This document shows positions 25,315-37,213 of a stretch of 64,000 nucleotides of DNA, piece after piece. Source of the DNA: Alnus glutinosa. Taxonomy: Eukaryota > Streptophyta > Magnoliopsida > Fagales > Betulaceae. The position numbers were made by a program, and so were the translations under genes. The stretch spans positions 1,306,001-1,370,000 of the forward strand of contig NC_084892.1 of assembly GCF_958979055.1 (NCBI RefSeq), written 5' to 3'. Within the stretch, counting starts at the first letter, position 1; each line of letters begins with the position of its first letter. The notes under the pieces were generated by a model, which worked only from the letters and a program-made list of their open reading frames with translations, was not told the origin of the DNA and ran no database searches.

Positions 25315-25618
25315 TGTTGGATGACAAGTCAAAGTCCAAGCCCATTTAAGAACAACTTGCGAGAAGCCAAAAGTATCTCGAAGATATTAAAACCCGCAAT
25401 ACCCGAATTGTAGGGATCCCGAATAGCCTGGGATCACCCCTCAGAATCAGAGAATCGATTTCCTCCATATTTGAAGTGAACGGTTGATGTCTCCACTATA
25501 AATATGCACAAGCCATCAGGTATTCTTCAGTTGCTATTATTGATTTTTTAGAGTTGATACAAAATCCTCCCCAAAAATTAATTTAAGCATCAGAGTGAGA
25601 TTAGTTGGCATCCCAACA
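25315..25618 (+). mobile_element. Probable solo LTR or LTR fragment of a retrotransposon
   Basis: The segment begins TGTTGGATGACAAG and ends CATCCCAACA, giving the TGTTGG...CCAACA inverted tips usual for LTRs. A TATA-like ACTATAAATATGC near 25496 sits where an LTR promoter would. No coding sequence is attached on either side and no flanking 5-bp repeat was recognised, so it is read as an old solo copy or fragment. Confidence 0.45.
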
Positions 25619-25956
25619 AACTCCTTTGCTAATATTCATTGTTTTATAGGGAATGAAAGAATGAATAACTTTCTAAAAACTTGTGCTACCATATTGAAAA
25701 CTGTTTTAACAATAGTGATTTAATATAGTACCAGATTGTCCCCATCCCCAAGGGATAGGTTAATTGGTTGTGGACTACACCTCATGAAGCAGAGGTCACT
25801 AATTTGAATATTCACTCCCTCCTCTTGTGTGGACATGTCAAAAAATATATATATATATATATAGTATCAGATTAGGGATAAAAAAAAATATATAATATCA
25901 GATTATGGATCTGAGTTCGAATCCTAACACTCACAATTTATCATATCAGGGATTCT

Positions 25957-25959
<3 letters not shown>

Positions 25960-25999
<40 letters not shown>

Positions 26000-26011
26000 G
26001 GGGGGGGGGGG
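25960..26011. repeat. T39-G13 homopolymer block
   Basis: About 39 consecutive T are followed by about 13 consecutive G. It may be the 3' tail remnant of a retroposon, or an assembly-sensitive homopolymer. The exact counts should not be trusted. Confidence 0.9.
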
Positions 26012-26963
26012 TCTGACCGTGGTATACATAAGCATGTGAATGTCCTTTGGAATACATTTCATACATCAAAGTGGTTCAGATGTTTATGTCACTAAGCTAC
26101 CTAGCTGCTCATGGCCATTACGGGTGGGCACCGATTCCGGCAGCGTCGGAAACTTCTACTTCTGTTGGAGTCGGAACAATTAAAATTCGTAGTTAGAGTT
26201 GTTCGGAATAGTTGGAGATAGGCCAGAGATCGAGCGGAGAAGATCATCTAAATTCGTCTTCGTTTGCGTCGTCGTTTAACGAAGATGCAACGAAGAAGAG
26301 ACGTCTTCACTCTTCGTTTGCACGAGGAAGACAAAGTGGTGATTTATTGGAATGAAAAAAAATAATAATAATAAATAAATCCTTGCATCATCAATCTCAA
26401 TGGTTGTGGCGTAGTGGTGGAGAGAGAAATGAATGAACCATGGGAGCAATGGATTTAGAGTTTGCAACGGGGAAGTAATAAATTTCTAGGGTTCAAAACC
26501 ACACAATTTTTCTTTTTCTTTCTTTTTAAAAAAAATATATATATAGATATATATCACTAAACATTAAACGACGACATTTTTTAATTATATTTTTAAAATT
26601 ATAAAATATAATCTAGAAGATCTTAAATCAATTAAAAATTAGAACGACTAAACCCCTACTTCGCCTTCCCCTATCATTGAAAGCCGATCCGCACAAGTTG
26701 AAACCTTGTCCGTAGCTAGACCAAATACCGGTAATAAGCACACCCTAAATTGGCCATTCGGCAACATTGATATGAAAATTGGTTAGGATTATAACATTGT
26801 TAATAAAATAATTATAAGATAAAAATGTGATTCTAATATTACGTATATATACAATAAGTAACCGTTAAAAGTCTTTTTTGCCGGCATGCCCCACTTCTCC
26901 ATTGTCAGCCCAATATGTCAAAGCTACGAAAACAAGTAGCTCATGCATGTTGTACCTTTGAAT

Positions 26964-28106
26964 TTATCTGCATGTCATGCTCTCAACTATTGTTTTGACA
27001 TCACGAATGGTAAACAAAACTTTAACTTCAAGTTTCAACATCTCTCCAGCCACTGTTTTCAAAAAAATTGATAAGACATCTTTAGGATTGAAAACCAAAT
27101 GAAGGGTTGTGTCATTTGGAATATTTAGTGAGGATAGGATCCTATCATCTTCAAGAACTTTTCCATTGTGGACAACAGAGTACTGATCCGATTGAATCCC
27201 CTCCTTGGCTTGAATGATTGATTTGATATTTTGAATAGTATCAAAAGACCTTACTTCAATTGCAATGATTTTCTTATCCGAAGGAGTTTTAACATTTACT
27301 CTCATTCCAAATACATTCTGAACAAAAAGGTAGACAGTGGAGCCCTGCTGAATACCATAATCAACTAGCCTCCGATCATTCATCAGCCAATTACCAACGA
27401 AAAAGAGCTCCTGAAGATTCTCAGAAATGCCTGCCTTCTCACTTAACAATGCTTTGAGATTGAGAATTGTCTCATTTCTTTTAACTTTCAAGGCTACTGT
27501 GTTTATGATCTTCGTGTATAAACATATCTGAGGCAAAAAGTAGAATAATTTACTTGAGAGCAGTCAAAACTCGTTAAACAATAGAATATATTCTTGGACA
27601 AACAAAATGACACTAAAGTATGAGCATCTATCACAAATCCAAGCATCAATTTATGCAAACATATGCAAATGCAAGAAAGCAAACGCCTAATACACAATAG
27701 GGTGTAAAGGTAACGCCTTTATTTCCTTCCGCTTAATTTCTTCTCACAATTTAGTATACGACGGACCCACTGTTAAAATTGTTGCTCTTTTAGTGGACTA
27801 TTTGTCTTCCTAACATGTCAGAAACGTTTGAAACCATTTTCTCCTATTTTTCCTAAATTTTACTCTTTTTCCACCATCCAAAATCTTCACAGAGAAACAA
27901 AAATAAAACAATTTCGATTCATTTCTGTCAAAGAAAACATAAATAAAATTGCTCCTCCGAGTCTCAAAAATCCATGCAGTTCAAGAATCATAAAAATGGA
28001 ATAAAGACTGGATTTCAGACAGGAAAAAAGAAGAAGATGATAATAAAGGGACCTCTTCCTCAGTGTGGCTCGACGGGGAACTGGGATTGCGATTTGTCAG
28101 TGCCAT
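26964..28106 (-). CDS. Poly-ubiquitin-like gene, copy A (truncated)
   Basis: Exon 1 is 28106-28053 (18 codons, MALTNRNPSSPSSHTEEE). Exon 2 is 27527-26964. The product is 205 residues: two ubiquitin-like domains (LYTK...QNV, then MRVNVK...FNPKDV) and the start of a third. It stops after DVKTIVESM-TCR. Copies B and C continue GSM-ADVLNIDWDL or GSM-TDVLNIDWDL at this point and run for six domains. The last codons and stop come from sequence that in copy C lies downstream of the gene (near 40351), so a deletion of about 1.6 kb fused the third domain to the 3' flank. There is no Gly-Gly terminus, so it cannot be conjugated as ubiquitin is. The intron (473 bp) is shorter than in B and C. It may be expressed as a short protein or be a decaying copy. 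Confidence 0.75.
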
Positions 28107-28179
28107 AGCAACGCAAAGCAAAATTGGATAAAAAGAAAACCTAAAAAGGCCCTAGATTTTGTATCTGATGACGAACTTG

Positions 28180-29000
28180 ACCAGTGCTCTACGGCCTATA
28201 TGTAGACTGGTTTTTTGATGGGAATCCGATCAAAGGTTTAGAAAACAACAATCTAATAAATGTGGGAAGAAGCAGATTGGCGCCGCCTGGGAAAAGTGAG
28301 TGCATTCACTCTCTCATTCGATTTCTAGTTACCGCCGCTTGGGAAACAACAGACGGCATTGAAGTCGGGAGAGCGAGGGAGACAGAGAGGCGCGCGCGGT
28401 GAAACGGTTGATATGCCTGTCAGATTAGCGCATCAGGCCTACGGCCTTTTCAAAATACATGACCAGTAAATCATGGGCCAAAATTATTGGGCCGGGGATT
28501 TTTCAGATTCAGTCATTGGGCCTGTATGTAGGCTGTGGAAAAAGCGAAAGGACCATTTAGACCCGTTATTACAACTAGGCTAAACAAGAACCAAGAAGCT
28601 AGTTAGCTCACCACTTTAACCTTTTTGTCTGCATATGAGTCTGTCCTTGGACTTAAAAGAATCATCTAAAAGGTGATTACAACTACAAATACATATTTTA
28701 TTTTAATTATGATCACAATGGGGTAGCAAAAAAGTCTAACCTTGTGATAATTAGAATTTGTTATATGTCTAATCATCAAAATAAATATGAAAATAAATTG
28801 ACACAACCACATTAATATGTTGGGATAGTTATAGGATAAGAATTTGATTTTTAGTATTATTTATTTTAGGATTGTTCAGGCAATTAAACTTGAATATTTA
28901 ACAATAATTGGAATGTGGGACTTGATAATAGAGCTTCCCATGTCAAATTTAGGATAGAAGGCACTCGATCCTACTTAATTAGTTTAATCACTTGGCGACA
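28180..29000. repeat. Upstream flank of copy A, duplicated near 39.5 kb and 46.9-48.0 kb
   Basis: The part just upstream of copy A (28240-28345) reappears at about 39455-39545, with the same AACAATCTAA-to-TTTCTAGTT order. The part from the GCGCGCGCGG tract on (28388-29010) reappears at 46972-48000, including CAGTAAATCATGGGCCAAAA and a block with TCCCATGTCAAATTTA. It marks one end of the duplicated unit. No gene is seen in it. Confidence 0.75.
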
Positions 29001-29104
29001 TTTAGAACACAAGAATTTTTTTGAAAAAAAAAATGAGGAAAATTTAGAATGAAAAAAAATAAAAAATAAAAAAAAATCCTTACACCATTAATCTCACCAT
29101 AATC

Positions 29105-29619
29105 GGAATCCTTTTAGAATTTAAAACTAAACCTTTACTCCGTCTTTACTTGTCGTTGAAAGTTAATCCACACAGGTCGAAACCATGTTGGTAGACAGAA
29201 TAAGGATAAAAATACTGATATGAAAGTTGATTCACGCCTACATTGTAAAATAATTATGAGATAAAAATGTAATTTTTTTATTCATATACAATAAGTAACC
29301 ATAAAGTCTTTTTTGTCGGCTTGACATCTTCTCCATATCTCAGCCCATTATGTCAAAGAGATATGCTAACTGTCCAACAATTTTACAAAACAATTGCAAA
29401 ACAATGCTGATATGTTCAGCATTTATTTATTTATTTATTAAAATAAATGATGAACATATTAATATTGTTTTGCAATTGTTGTATAAAAATTGTGCAAATA
29501 ATATATCTCTATGTCAAAAAAGTTAACAAAACACCAATTTCATGTATGTTTCATACAACTTTTTTTTTTTTTGGTTTCGTACAACTTGATTAGCTGTAAT
29601 TGTCACATTATTTAATTAA

Positions 29620-29653
<34 letters not shown>

Positions 29654-29990
29654 TTATAGATAGTAATTGTCACATTATTAGTTCTCCTTTGTATGGCTCT
29701 TCGTAGTCAAAGACATTGGTGATGCTAGTGAATATATGCATGCAATCCAAATTCACAATATTTAAAAAATAAAATAAAATAAAATAAACCGAAGCATTAC
29801 GAAAAGGGTGTGCAGAACACACAGCAAATCTCAGTCAATATATGCAAGAACTCCAAATTCATAAATGCTTCTTTAAGTAATCCAAGTGACTCAACACAAG
29901 GATCGGGATGTCGTCAAGTTTCTGGAGGAAACTCAAACCAGGAGGAGCCTATGTTGAAAGCTCCATCAATGATTATCAGACACAGCAGGC
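29105..29990. repeat. SCPL-promoter-like duplicate downstream of copy B
   Basis: Sequence including ATACAATAAGTAACC, CAGCCCATTATGTCAAAG and AGTCAAAGACATTGGTGATGC matches 40040-40690 closely. It matches the region 48440-48680, just upstream of the SCPL start codon, more loosely. The same segment therefore sits 3' of the ubiquitin-like genes and 5' of the carboxypeptidase gene. It carries no coding sequence. Confidence 0.7.
29358..29509. mobile_element. Fold-back Mutator-type MITE with 9-bp TSD
   Basis: TATGTCAAA flanks it on both sides (29349-29357 and 29510-29518). The two halves are near-complementary: GAGATATGCTAACTGT... against the complement of ...TTTGCACAATTT...ATATCTC, both with ACAATTGCAAAACAAT. 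The whole 152 bp can form a hairpin. The matching positions near 26925 and 40311 read straight through (ATATGTCAAAGCTACG) and are empty sites. The insertion came after the units duplicated. Confidence 0.88.
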
Positions 29991-30293
29991 TTAAATAGAC
30001 TAAGAAACATTCCTAGCTTAAGAAACTTCATTGAAAACCTTGTCCAAGATTAAAGGAAGCACATCAACTACTAAAGTTTATATGTATTTGTAATAGGCAT
30101 CACGTCTAAATAAGTTGTAAGAAAGACACTTTCAACATATCATCATGTAATATGCCAGTGATCGGTCATCCTGCAATGCTACTCCATCGAAGCATAATTA
30201 ATTACCTTTAGGGGAGCTCGTAGTTTCTTCTCAATCAGTCTTCAAACTACGAATGGGGGCGTACAGCTTGGTATTGTTTTCCAAATATCATAT

Positions 30294-32526
30294 TTATATC
30301 TGAGATTCTGAATGATTCACAGTATTCCTAAGGACCATATGAAGAGTGGAATCCATCTGGACACCATAACTTGCTAGATCACGGTCGTCTTCAAGTTGTT
30401 TCCCATTGAATAAAATGCCCAGAATATGAACAGGAATCATTAGTCTGTCAGAAAGCTTGTCTTTGACTGTGTTACTTCGTTGAACAATAAAATTAATGGT
30501 CTTCCCACTCCACAACTTAACAAATATCGGGAACGAGGCACGAAACATCTCTAAGACGGTTTCTTCTTTTATGTCATAAGAAGCCAAAGTCCTCCAATCC
30601 TCAAGTTGCTTTCCAGAATAGATCAGATACCAATCATTGTCCAGGACACCAGTATGTTTCTGAAAAACCTTGTCCTTGACATCTTTGATGGTGTTACATC
30701 GTTGTACATCAAGAGTAATGGTCTTCCCACCCCGTACCTTAACAAATATCTGGATCAAGGCAGGAAGCATCTCCAAGATGGTTTCTTCTTTTATCTCATA
30801 AGAAGCCAAAGTCCTCCAATTTTCAAGTTTCTTTCCTGCATAGATCAGATACCAATCATTGTTGTCCAGGACACCAGTCTGTTTCTGAAAAATCTTGTCC
30901 TTGACATCTTTGATTGTGTTATATCGTTGTACATCAAGAGCAATGATCTCCCCGCCACCAAGTGCCTTAACAAATATCTGGATCGAGGCAGGAAGCATCT
31001 CTAAGATGGTTTCTTCTTTTATGTCATAAGAAGCCAAAGTCTTGCAATCCTCAAGTTTCTTTCCTGCATAGATCAGATCCCAATCAATGTTGAGGACATC
31101 AGCCATGCTCCCAACTATTGTTTTGACATCCCGAATGGTAAACAAAACTTTAACTTCAAGATTCAACATCTCTCCAGCCACTGTTCTCACAAAAATTGGT
31201 AAGACATCTTTTGGATTGAAAACCAAATGAAGGATTGTTTCATTTGGAGTATTGAGTGAGGATAGAATCCTTTCATCTTCAAGAACTTTTCCATTGTGGA
31301 CAAGAGTGTACTGATCCGAATGAATACCCTCCTTGGCTTGAATGATTGATTTGATATTTTGGATAGTGTCAAAAGACCTTGCTTCAATTGCAATGATTTT
31401 CTGATCCAAAGGCATTTTAACAAGTATTTTCATTCCAAATGCATTCTGAAGAACAAGGTGGACAGTGGAACCCTGCTGAATACCATAATCAACTAGCCTC
31501 CGATCATTCATCAGCCGATTACCAGCAAAAAAGAGCTCCTGAAGATTATCAGAAATGCCTGCCTTCTCACTTAACAATGCTTTGAGATTGCTAATTGTCT
31601 CATGTCTTTTAACTTTTAAGGCTACTGTGGTATTGATCTTCGTGTATAAACTTATCTGCGGCAAAAAAGTAGTATAATTTCCTTGAGAGCATGCAAAACT
31701 CGTTTAACAATAGCATATATTCTTGGACAAACAAAATAAACCTCTTTGGCTTTAAGCAGGAAACACTTCGCACTATTCAATGAGAACAGAAATTTGACTG
31801 GAGAGCAGGAACACAAACAACTATGTAGTAGGCACCATATAAACTTAGGAAGCCAAACTAAGCTGCAGTTTATGGCATGTGTTACAAGCCATTATATGGA
31901 AAATGATATTTGATCGGTTCATATTACATATACAAAGAGAATAATTACTTTTGTATATTCATATAATCTAGAAATGAGTACATGATAATATGATCAAGTA
32001 AGACGCTTAACCTCAAGTATGAGCATGTATCACAGACAAACCCAAGCAACATTTTAGGCAAACACGTGCAAATGCAATAAAACAAACACCTAATACACAC
32101 TGAGTGTAAGGTAATGATTCTATTTCCTTCCACTAAATCTCTTCTTACAATTTAGTGTACGACCCACCGTTGAAATTGCTCTTTTAGCGGACTAATTGTC
32201 TTCCTAAAATGTGAGAGAAACGTTTACAACAATTTTCTTCCATTTTTCCTTAATTTTACTCCCTTTTCGCACCAACCCAACACTTCACAGAGAAACAAAA
32301 AATAAAACCATTTCGATTCATTTCTGTCATAGAAAACAAAAATAAAATTGCTCCTCCGAGTCTCAAAAATCCAATCAGTTCAAGAATCATAAAAATGGAA
32401 TAAAGACTGGATTTCAGACAAGAAAAAAAGAAAAAGAAAAAAAAAAGATGATAATATAGGGACCTCTTCGTCGGTGGAGTCCGAGGAGCTCGACGGGAAA
32501 CTGGGATTGCGATTTGTCAGTGCCAT
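30294..32526 (-). CDS. Poly-ubiquitin-like protein, six UBL domains, copy B
   Basis: Exon 1 is 32526-32464 (MALTNRNPSFPSSSSDSTDEE) and exon 2 is 31655-30294, giving 474 residues. Exon 2 has no N-terminal ATG of its own; exon 1 supplies it, and the splice joins Glu21 to the ISLYTK start of domain 1. Six ubiquitin-like folds follow. Domains 3-5 are closest to ubiquitin: DLIYAGKKLED keeps equivalents of Ile44 and Lys48, and LASYDIKEET keeps one of Lys63. None ends in Gly-Gly, and the linkers (PKDV, LPAS, LPAL, FRAS) are not sites for deubiquitinases. The chain should therefore stay intact and could act as a fixed ubiquitin-chain mimic or scaffold, which is inference. Domain 6 is slightly shortened compared with copy C. 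The splice donor GAG|GTCCCT is weak but is identical in all three copies. Confidence 0.85.
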
Positions 32527-32682
32527 AGCAACGCAAAGCAAAATTGGATAACAAGAAAACCTGAAATGATTCAGATAAAATTTTGTATCTGATGGCGAAC
32601 TCGACCCGTGCTCTACTATGTAGACTGGTTTTTTACTGGGAATCCGATCAAAGGTTTAGTACTACAACAATGTCGTGTAATG

Positions 32683-32822
32683 CTCGTTGGGTAAAACTTG
32701 GATGAAGCAAAATTTCCGGAAATCATCCGGAAATTTTGCTTAAATAATTACAAGAATGTCATTGATAAGTAAAATTTTTGGATGATTTTCGAAAATTTTA
32801 CTCATCCGTAGCACTGCTCATG
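32683..32822. mobile_element. Small MITE-like insertion (~140 bp) absent from copy C
   Basis: The copy B flank is interrupted after GTCGTGTAATG, while the copy C flank (near 43530) runs on directly into GTCA(C)TTGTATTTCACC. The insert contains AGCAAAATTTCCGGAAATCATCC and a matching inverse near its right side, so it has inverted ends. The exact TSD (possibly ATG) is unclear. Confidence 0.6.
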
Positions 32823-32875
32823 GTCATTTGTATTTCACCACGGTGGGCCCCAAACCTTTTTTTGTCTTCTTTTTA

Positions 32876-33467
32876 TTCGCTGTATATTTCGACGTAAAAT
32901 GATTTCAGAAAAAAATAATTTTTTCAAAAATATTTTTCAGTATTTAGTTCGCACGAAAAAATTTCGAAATGTAAAAATCAGAGTTTGGCAAATGCCACCG
33001 GATTCCGGCCAGATCAGGTCATATCCTGCCGGATCTTGGCCATTTTGGCCAGATCAATGGCTGGATCCGGTCATATTCGATGGATCAGTAGTCGAATCCC
33101 GGCCGTTTTGGCCAGATCCTGCCAGAGCCAGCCGAATTCCGGCAATATTCCGGCCGGAATTTGGTCCGCCGGTGGCCGAATACCGGCGACCAGATGTTGT
33201 CAGACTCCGGCGCCGACTGGATTCCGATGACCGACAATTGCTAAATTCTGACAATCAAATATCAAACGTGCGTGTAAGAATAAAGAGTTTAATTTCGGAA
33301 AACGATTTACGGTTTTAAAAATCGTAAATCGTTTTCCGAAAATTAAAAAAAGCTTTTACGGTCAAACCGAAAATGATTTTCGTTGACCATTATTTTCGCT
33401 CCTACCAAACACCATAAAATGCCAAAACATTTTTCAGAAATCATTTTACGCCGAAACAAACGAAGCA
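32876..33467. mobile_element. Harbinger-type MITE with CCGG-rich core, copy in B flank
   Basis: The terminal inverted repeats contain TTCGACGTAAAATGATTTC on the left and GAAATCATTTTACGCCGAAA on the right. TTA flanks both ends (32873-32875 and 33468-33470). The copy C flank has the uninterrupted site CTTCTTTTTAGTCTCTCC near 43575. The middle (about 32995-33240) is strikingly G+C-rich, built from variants of GGATTCCGGCCAGATC. No transposase is present. The three-base TWA duplication points to PIF/Harbinger. Confidence 0.85.
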
Positions 33468-33571
33468 TTAGTCTCTCCTTGGCTTCTTGGAGAAGTTTCT
33501 CGACTACTTTTCTTCTTTCACATTGTTTGCCTCTTCTTTACTTCTAGGAGAAGTTTTGTTTGACTAACTAC

Positions 33572-34575
33572 TTTTTTTTTTTTTTTAAGGGAAAATGTAA
33601 TGATTTCATTAAAACACCCAAAGGGTAACAAAGTTACAGTTTACAGGGACTCAAAATAATACAAGTACCCCAATACAGTTACCCCATAACACAGATCATA
33701 CCAACAGCTGCTACCAATAAGCCTAGCCAACAGAAAGGTACATCTACGTTGACATATGAACATCTACTTGCACTATGAAGTCGGTCACAAACAATATGTG
33801 CTTAAAAGCAAAGACAAGGTTAAATCTAACCCAAAGCAAACTGTCAAAAGCAAGAAAAACAACCAAAGCAAAAATTACCATCGGAGGAAAACACCACCGG
33901 AGACGGCGCGTGTAATACCCCTGCAGCAGCCTAAGACAAGAAACTCCCGGGCACCACCAGACACGGCAAAAGATACAAAACGTGGCCATCACGTGCGGCC
34001 CAAAGAGTGTAGAACACCCTGGCACGTGAAGACCACGTGCCAATCACCGCTGAGCTTTCCGACCGTAGTAGGTAGCGTCTGAACCAGAGGACGGCGATGA
34101 GCAAGGCTAGGGGGCGCGTGTCGACTAAAGGGCAACAGAACAGCGCAGATCTGGCCTCAAAAAGATTGATGAAACTGAAACCCCGGCCAAGTCCTTCCGC
34201 CAGCAACACGATCGGCGTACTCTCCCCCTCCGGAGCCTCTCTGAAATGTTTTCCTGCCAAAACCAAAGAAAACTAAAAGAAACTAAAAAACTACACAAAC
34301 CTCCATAGTTCAAATGGACCAGGAGGACTAAAAACCACCACCGAAACAAGTTTGAGGGGACTCAAAACTCCAACAGCCCTAATGGCTTGGAGACTCTAGC
34401 CTCCGCTGGAAAACCAGGGAGAAACAAAAACTCTCTAGCCCGAAAATGGCTAAGAGAATAAGCAAAAACCGGGAGGAGGGAGGCTTGGAACCTCCCTCCC
34501 CCGGCAAACGACAAATACTGGTAGGGAGAAGTTTCTGGAGAAAGGGGAAGAGAGCTTTGGATAGCCTCTTCCTCC
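33572..34575 (-). mobile_element. Poly(A)-tailed non-autonomous retroposon (LINE-like), copy 2
   Basis: Read on the minus strand, it starts near 34575 and ends in poly(A) (the T-run at 33572-33587). TSDs are TGACTAACTAC (33561-33571) and TGACTGACTAC (34576-34586). The copy C flank has one uninterrupted version at 43674-43684. Its 5' module resembles the element at 1254-2390: the same GGGGGAGGGAGG hairpin (34469-34503), then GGAGGCTAGAGTCTCCAAGCC followed by TTAGGGCTGT. The 3' half is unrelated. No reverse transcriptase frame is present. Confidence 0.8.
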
Positions 34576-34586
34576 TGACTGACTAC

Positions 34587-35463
34587 TGTTATTGGATAAT
34601 TTTTTTTTTTATTTTTTATTCTTTATTTTTAGATAACCATTTATTTTATCTCATAAATCAATAGATTTAGATGATTTGATTATCGTATATTAAGGAATTT
34701 GTTAACCCTAATTTAAGGGATATGTTTTTATTTGAAATTATTCAAATCACATGTAGAGTTCTATAAATAGAGCATTGTATTCAGATCAAATATAAATGAA
34801 AGATATAGCCTATAGGGCTTTAAATTATGGGTGTATGATATAGGCTGAACTACCTTAATCTCTGTATCTTTCATCTCTTTCCTTAACGTCAATTTTTTTG
34901 ATACGTGGATATCATTTTTGTTTTTTTTTTTTTTTTTTTTATTTTTTTATTTTGCTTCCCTTTACTCTCTTATCGTTTTGTTTATAATTTTCATATGGTA
35001 TTACAAAATAAAATGAGATACGAGTCTTTTATTTCTTTTATTTTTATTTTTATTTTTTATATTCTAGTTCTTGATAGTCAATACTTTTGCAGATCTTAAA
35101 GCAAGAGTAACCGATAGCCATTCTTCAGCCATTCGATGTTCAAGATCAACGGCTAACAGATCGTTCATTTTGCGGGGTATGTTAAAGGATATAAATATTT
35201 TGTGATAACTGTTGATTTATATATGATTTGACTACTGCAAATTAAGGGATTTGTTAACCCTAATCTAAGAGATATGTTTTTATTTAATTATTCAATTCAC
35301 ATGTAAAACTCTATAAATAAAGCCTTGTACTCAAATCAAATATGAAGAAAAGATGTAGTCTATAAAGCTTTAACGTGTGAATGTAAGTCATAAGCCAACC
35401 ACCGTAATCTTAGTATCTTTTATCCTTTTCCTTTATCTCTTGATTTAATTATCAGTTTCTATA
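34587..35463 (+). mobile_element. Short non-autonomous LTR retroelement (TRIM-like), in B flank
   Basis: Fossil element of 877 bp. Two direct LTRs of about 285 bp (left from 34587, right 35180-35463) begin TGTTA..GGATA and end near CAGTTTCTATA. The interior is only about 300 bp, without gag or pol, so it depended on another element. A GCGGGG tract precedes the right LTR, as a polypurine tract should. The 5-bp TSD is ACTAC (34582-34586) and ACTAT (35464-35468); the empty site is seen at 36660-36664. A second copy sits at the matching place in the C flank, so the insertion is older than the B/C duplication. Confidence 0.75.
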
Positions 35464-36554
35464 ACTATCACTTTTATTTCTAAGGAAGCTTATTCGGTCT
35501 GGACATTGTGAAAATATAACAGAAGAAAGAGAGAGAGATATACATGTCAGAGCGTTTGGTAATTTTTTTTTTTTTTTAATAATAATAGAAAGTGATTCAC
35601 GTCATATAAATGTATTAAATTTTATAAAAAAAAAATTAAAAATTAAAAATTAATTTTAATTTTTTTTTTTTTTTTTTGAGATACGTGAAAATAAAGAGAA
35701 AAGAAGTTAACATCATTTACCAGACAGAACTACACTCTTTTGGCTTCAGATTTTCCCATGTTATTCGAAGGTCGAGCAATGGCTTACAGAATTATGAGTA
35801 ATCTTTTTGTATACTTTTTATTATTATTATTATTATTTATTTATTTAATGAGAATGAGAGTTTGGTATATCGAAACTTTTATGTTTGAGTAGTTTTTTTT
35901 TTACTACTTTTTGTACTTCATCATTTTTGTAAGTTTTATTATTTTTAGTTATTTTTATTAATTTTTAAAGATATTTATTTTTTGTTCTTTAATTTTTTTT
36001 ACATTGTACCATGTGTTAACACCTGAGAGTAAACACGTGGCAATCCGTTAAATTTTGGACTGAAAAATGGATGGAGGTACCATATCCGTCTTTTCTTAAA
36101 ATTCAGGTACAATTTACGATGCGAATTGAAATTAAAGTACTAAAAATTAAAGTTTTCAAATCACAGATACCAAAAATGTTTTTAACCTTACTTTTTTTTT
36201 AAAACTTCATAACGTTTTAATTTAATTTAATTTTTTTACTTTTTGTATTACATTAGTAATTTTTTATTATTATTCAAATAAAAAATTTCACTATCATACA
36301 ATTTTATTTTATTTTTCACTTTTTCATATATATATATATATATTTTTTTCACTATATATCACATCAATCACATTTTACAATTAATCTAAAAAATTCAACT
36401 CAATAATCTTTATTTTTGATTTTTTTTAACCCAAAAAAAAGAAAAAAAGATTGTCAAAAAAGTAATTAAAGTGATATATAAAATAATTAAAAAAAAATTA
36501 TTAAAAAGTGATCGATAAGATATAAAAAGTAAAATATTTTGAAGTTGAAATTGA

Positions 36555-36751
36555 GAAAGAATTTCTCGTCGGCTTCTTGGAGAAGCTTCTCGACTACCTT
36601 TCTTCTTCCACCACAGGTTTTGCCTCTTCTTCGCTTCAAGGAGAAGTTTTGTTTGACCGACTACCACTTTCATTTAAAAGGAAGCCTTTTCGGTCTGGAG
36701 TCTGGACAGAGTGGTGTGCGAAAAATATAACAAAAGAAAGAGAGCAACTTT
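36555..36751. repeat. Third copy of the B/C flank segment
   Basis: CTTCTTGGAGAAGCTTCTCG...GACCGACTAC and the following AAGGAAGCCTTTTCGGTCTGG match 33480-33571 plus 35469-35510 in the B flank, and 43585-43684 in the C flank. It lacks the short LTR element and the retroposon, so it preserves the pre-insertion state. The match resumes after the solo LTR, at 37188-37260, with about 35735-35795. Confidence 0.75.
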
Positions 36752-37182
36752 TGTTAAGGAAAATTCCTCCCCTACCCAAGGTGGGGCCGGTTTTGCCCTC
36801 CAAGTGAGATTTCAGACACCGGAAAGGATTGGTCCCCGGACAATAACCTTGGTCGCAGGAAGCCTTTAATATTTATGAAACCAGTCAAATCAAGTCAGGG
36901 AAGATATGAGACGTCTACATGGAGACCTGTGCTTGACAAGGGTAAAAGAGACATATAGCACATAGGGGTATAAAAAGGGAGTACAGAAATTATTAAAGGG
37001 CAATTGATTATTATCTGAGATCTCTCTCTCTCCTCTTCTTACAAACACTGGACTGACTTGATCGTCGGAGGAGGCTCCGCCGGCACCCCCAGCGAGTCTT
37101 TGTTGTTTTGCAGGTCAAGGCGCGGATAAAGGGACGTCTCTGATGATGCCACGTCACCGGCCCAAAAAAAAAATCATCAACA
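36752..37182 (+). mobile_element. Solo LTR, Ty3/gypsy-like, with 5-bp TSD
   Basis: Fossil of 431 bp, starting TGTTAAGGAAAATTCC and ending ATCATCAACA. ACTTT is directly repeated on both sides (36747-36751 and 37183-37187). Inside are a TATA-like GGTATAAAAAGGG near 36967 and a GC-richer 3' part with GATCGTCGGAGGAGGCTCCG, a style seen in Ty3/gypsy LTRs. No internal region remains, so the element was reduced by LTR-LTR recombination. The identical TSD suggests moderate age. Confidence 0.82.
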
Positions 37183-37213
37183 ACTTTGTAAGAGATATAT
37201 ATATATATACTCT

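Larger units (their letters stand above)
15957..26963. other. 11-kb gene-poor intergenic region
   Basis: No gene is supported. The elements seen are listed separately. The stretch 17.3-17.94 kb ends in an AATGGAATATATCTATCTTACC-like sequence reminiscent of LINE 3' ends, but has no clear poly(A) or TSD. Unassigned parts are AT-rich with short poly(A) or poly(T) runs (for example 18337-18359). Open frames here are short and without domains. Confidence 0.5.
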
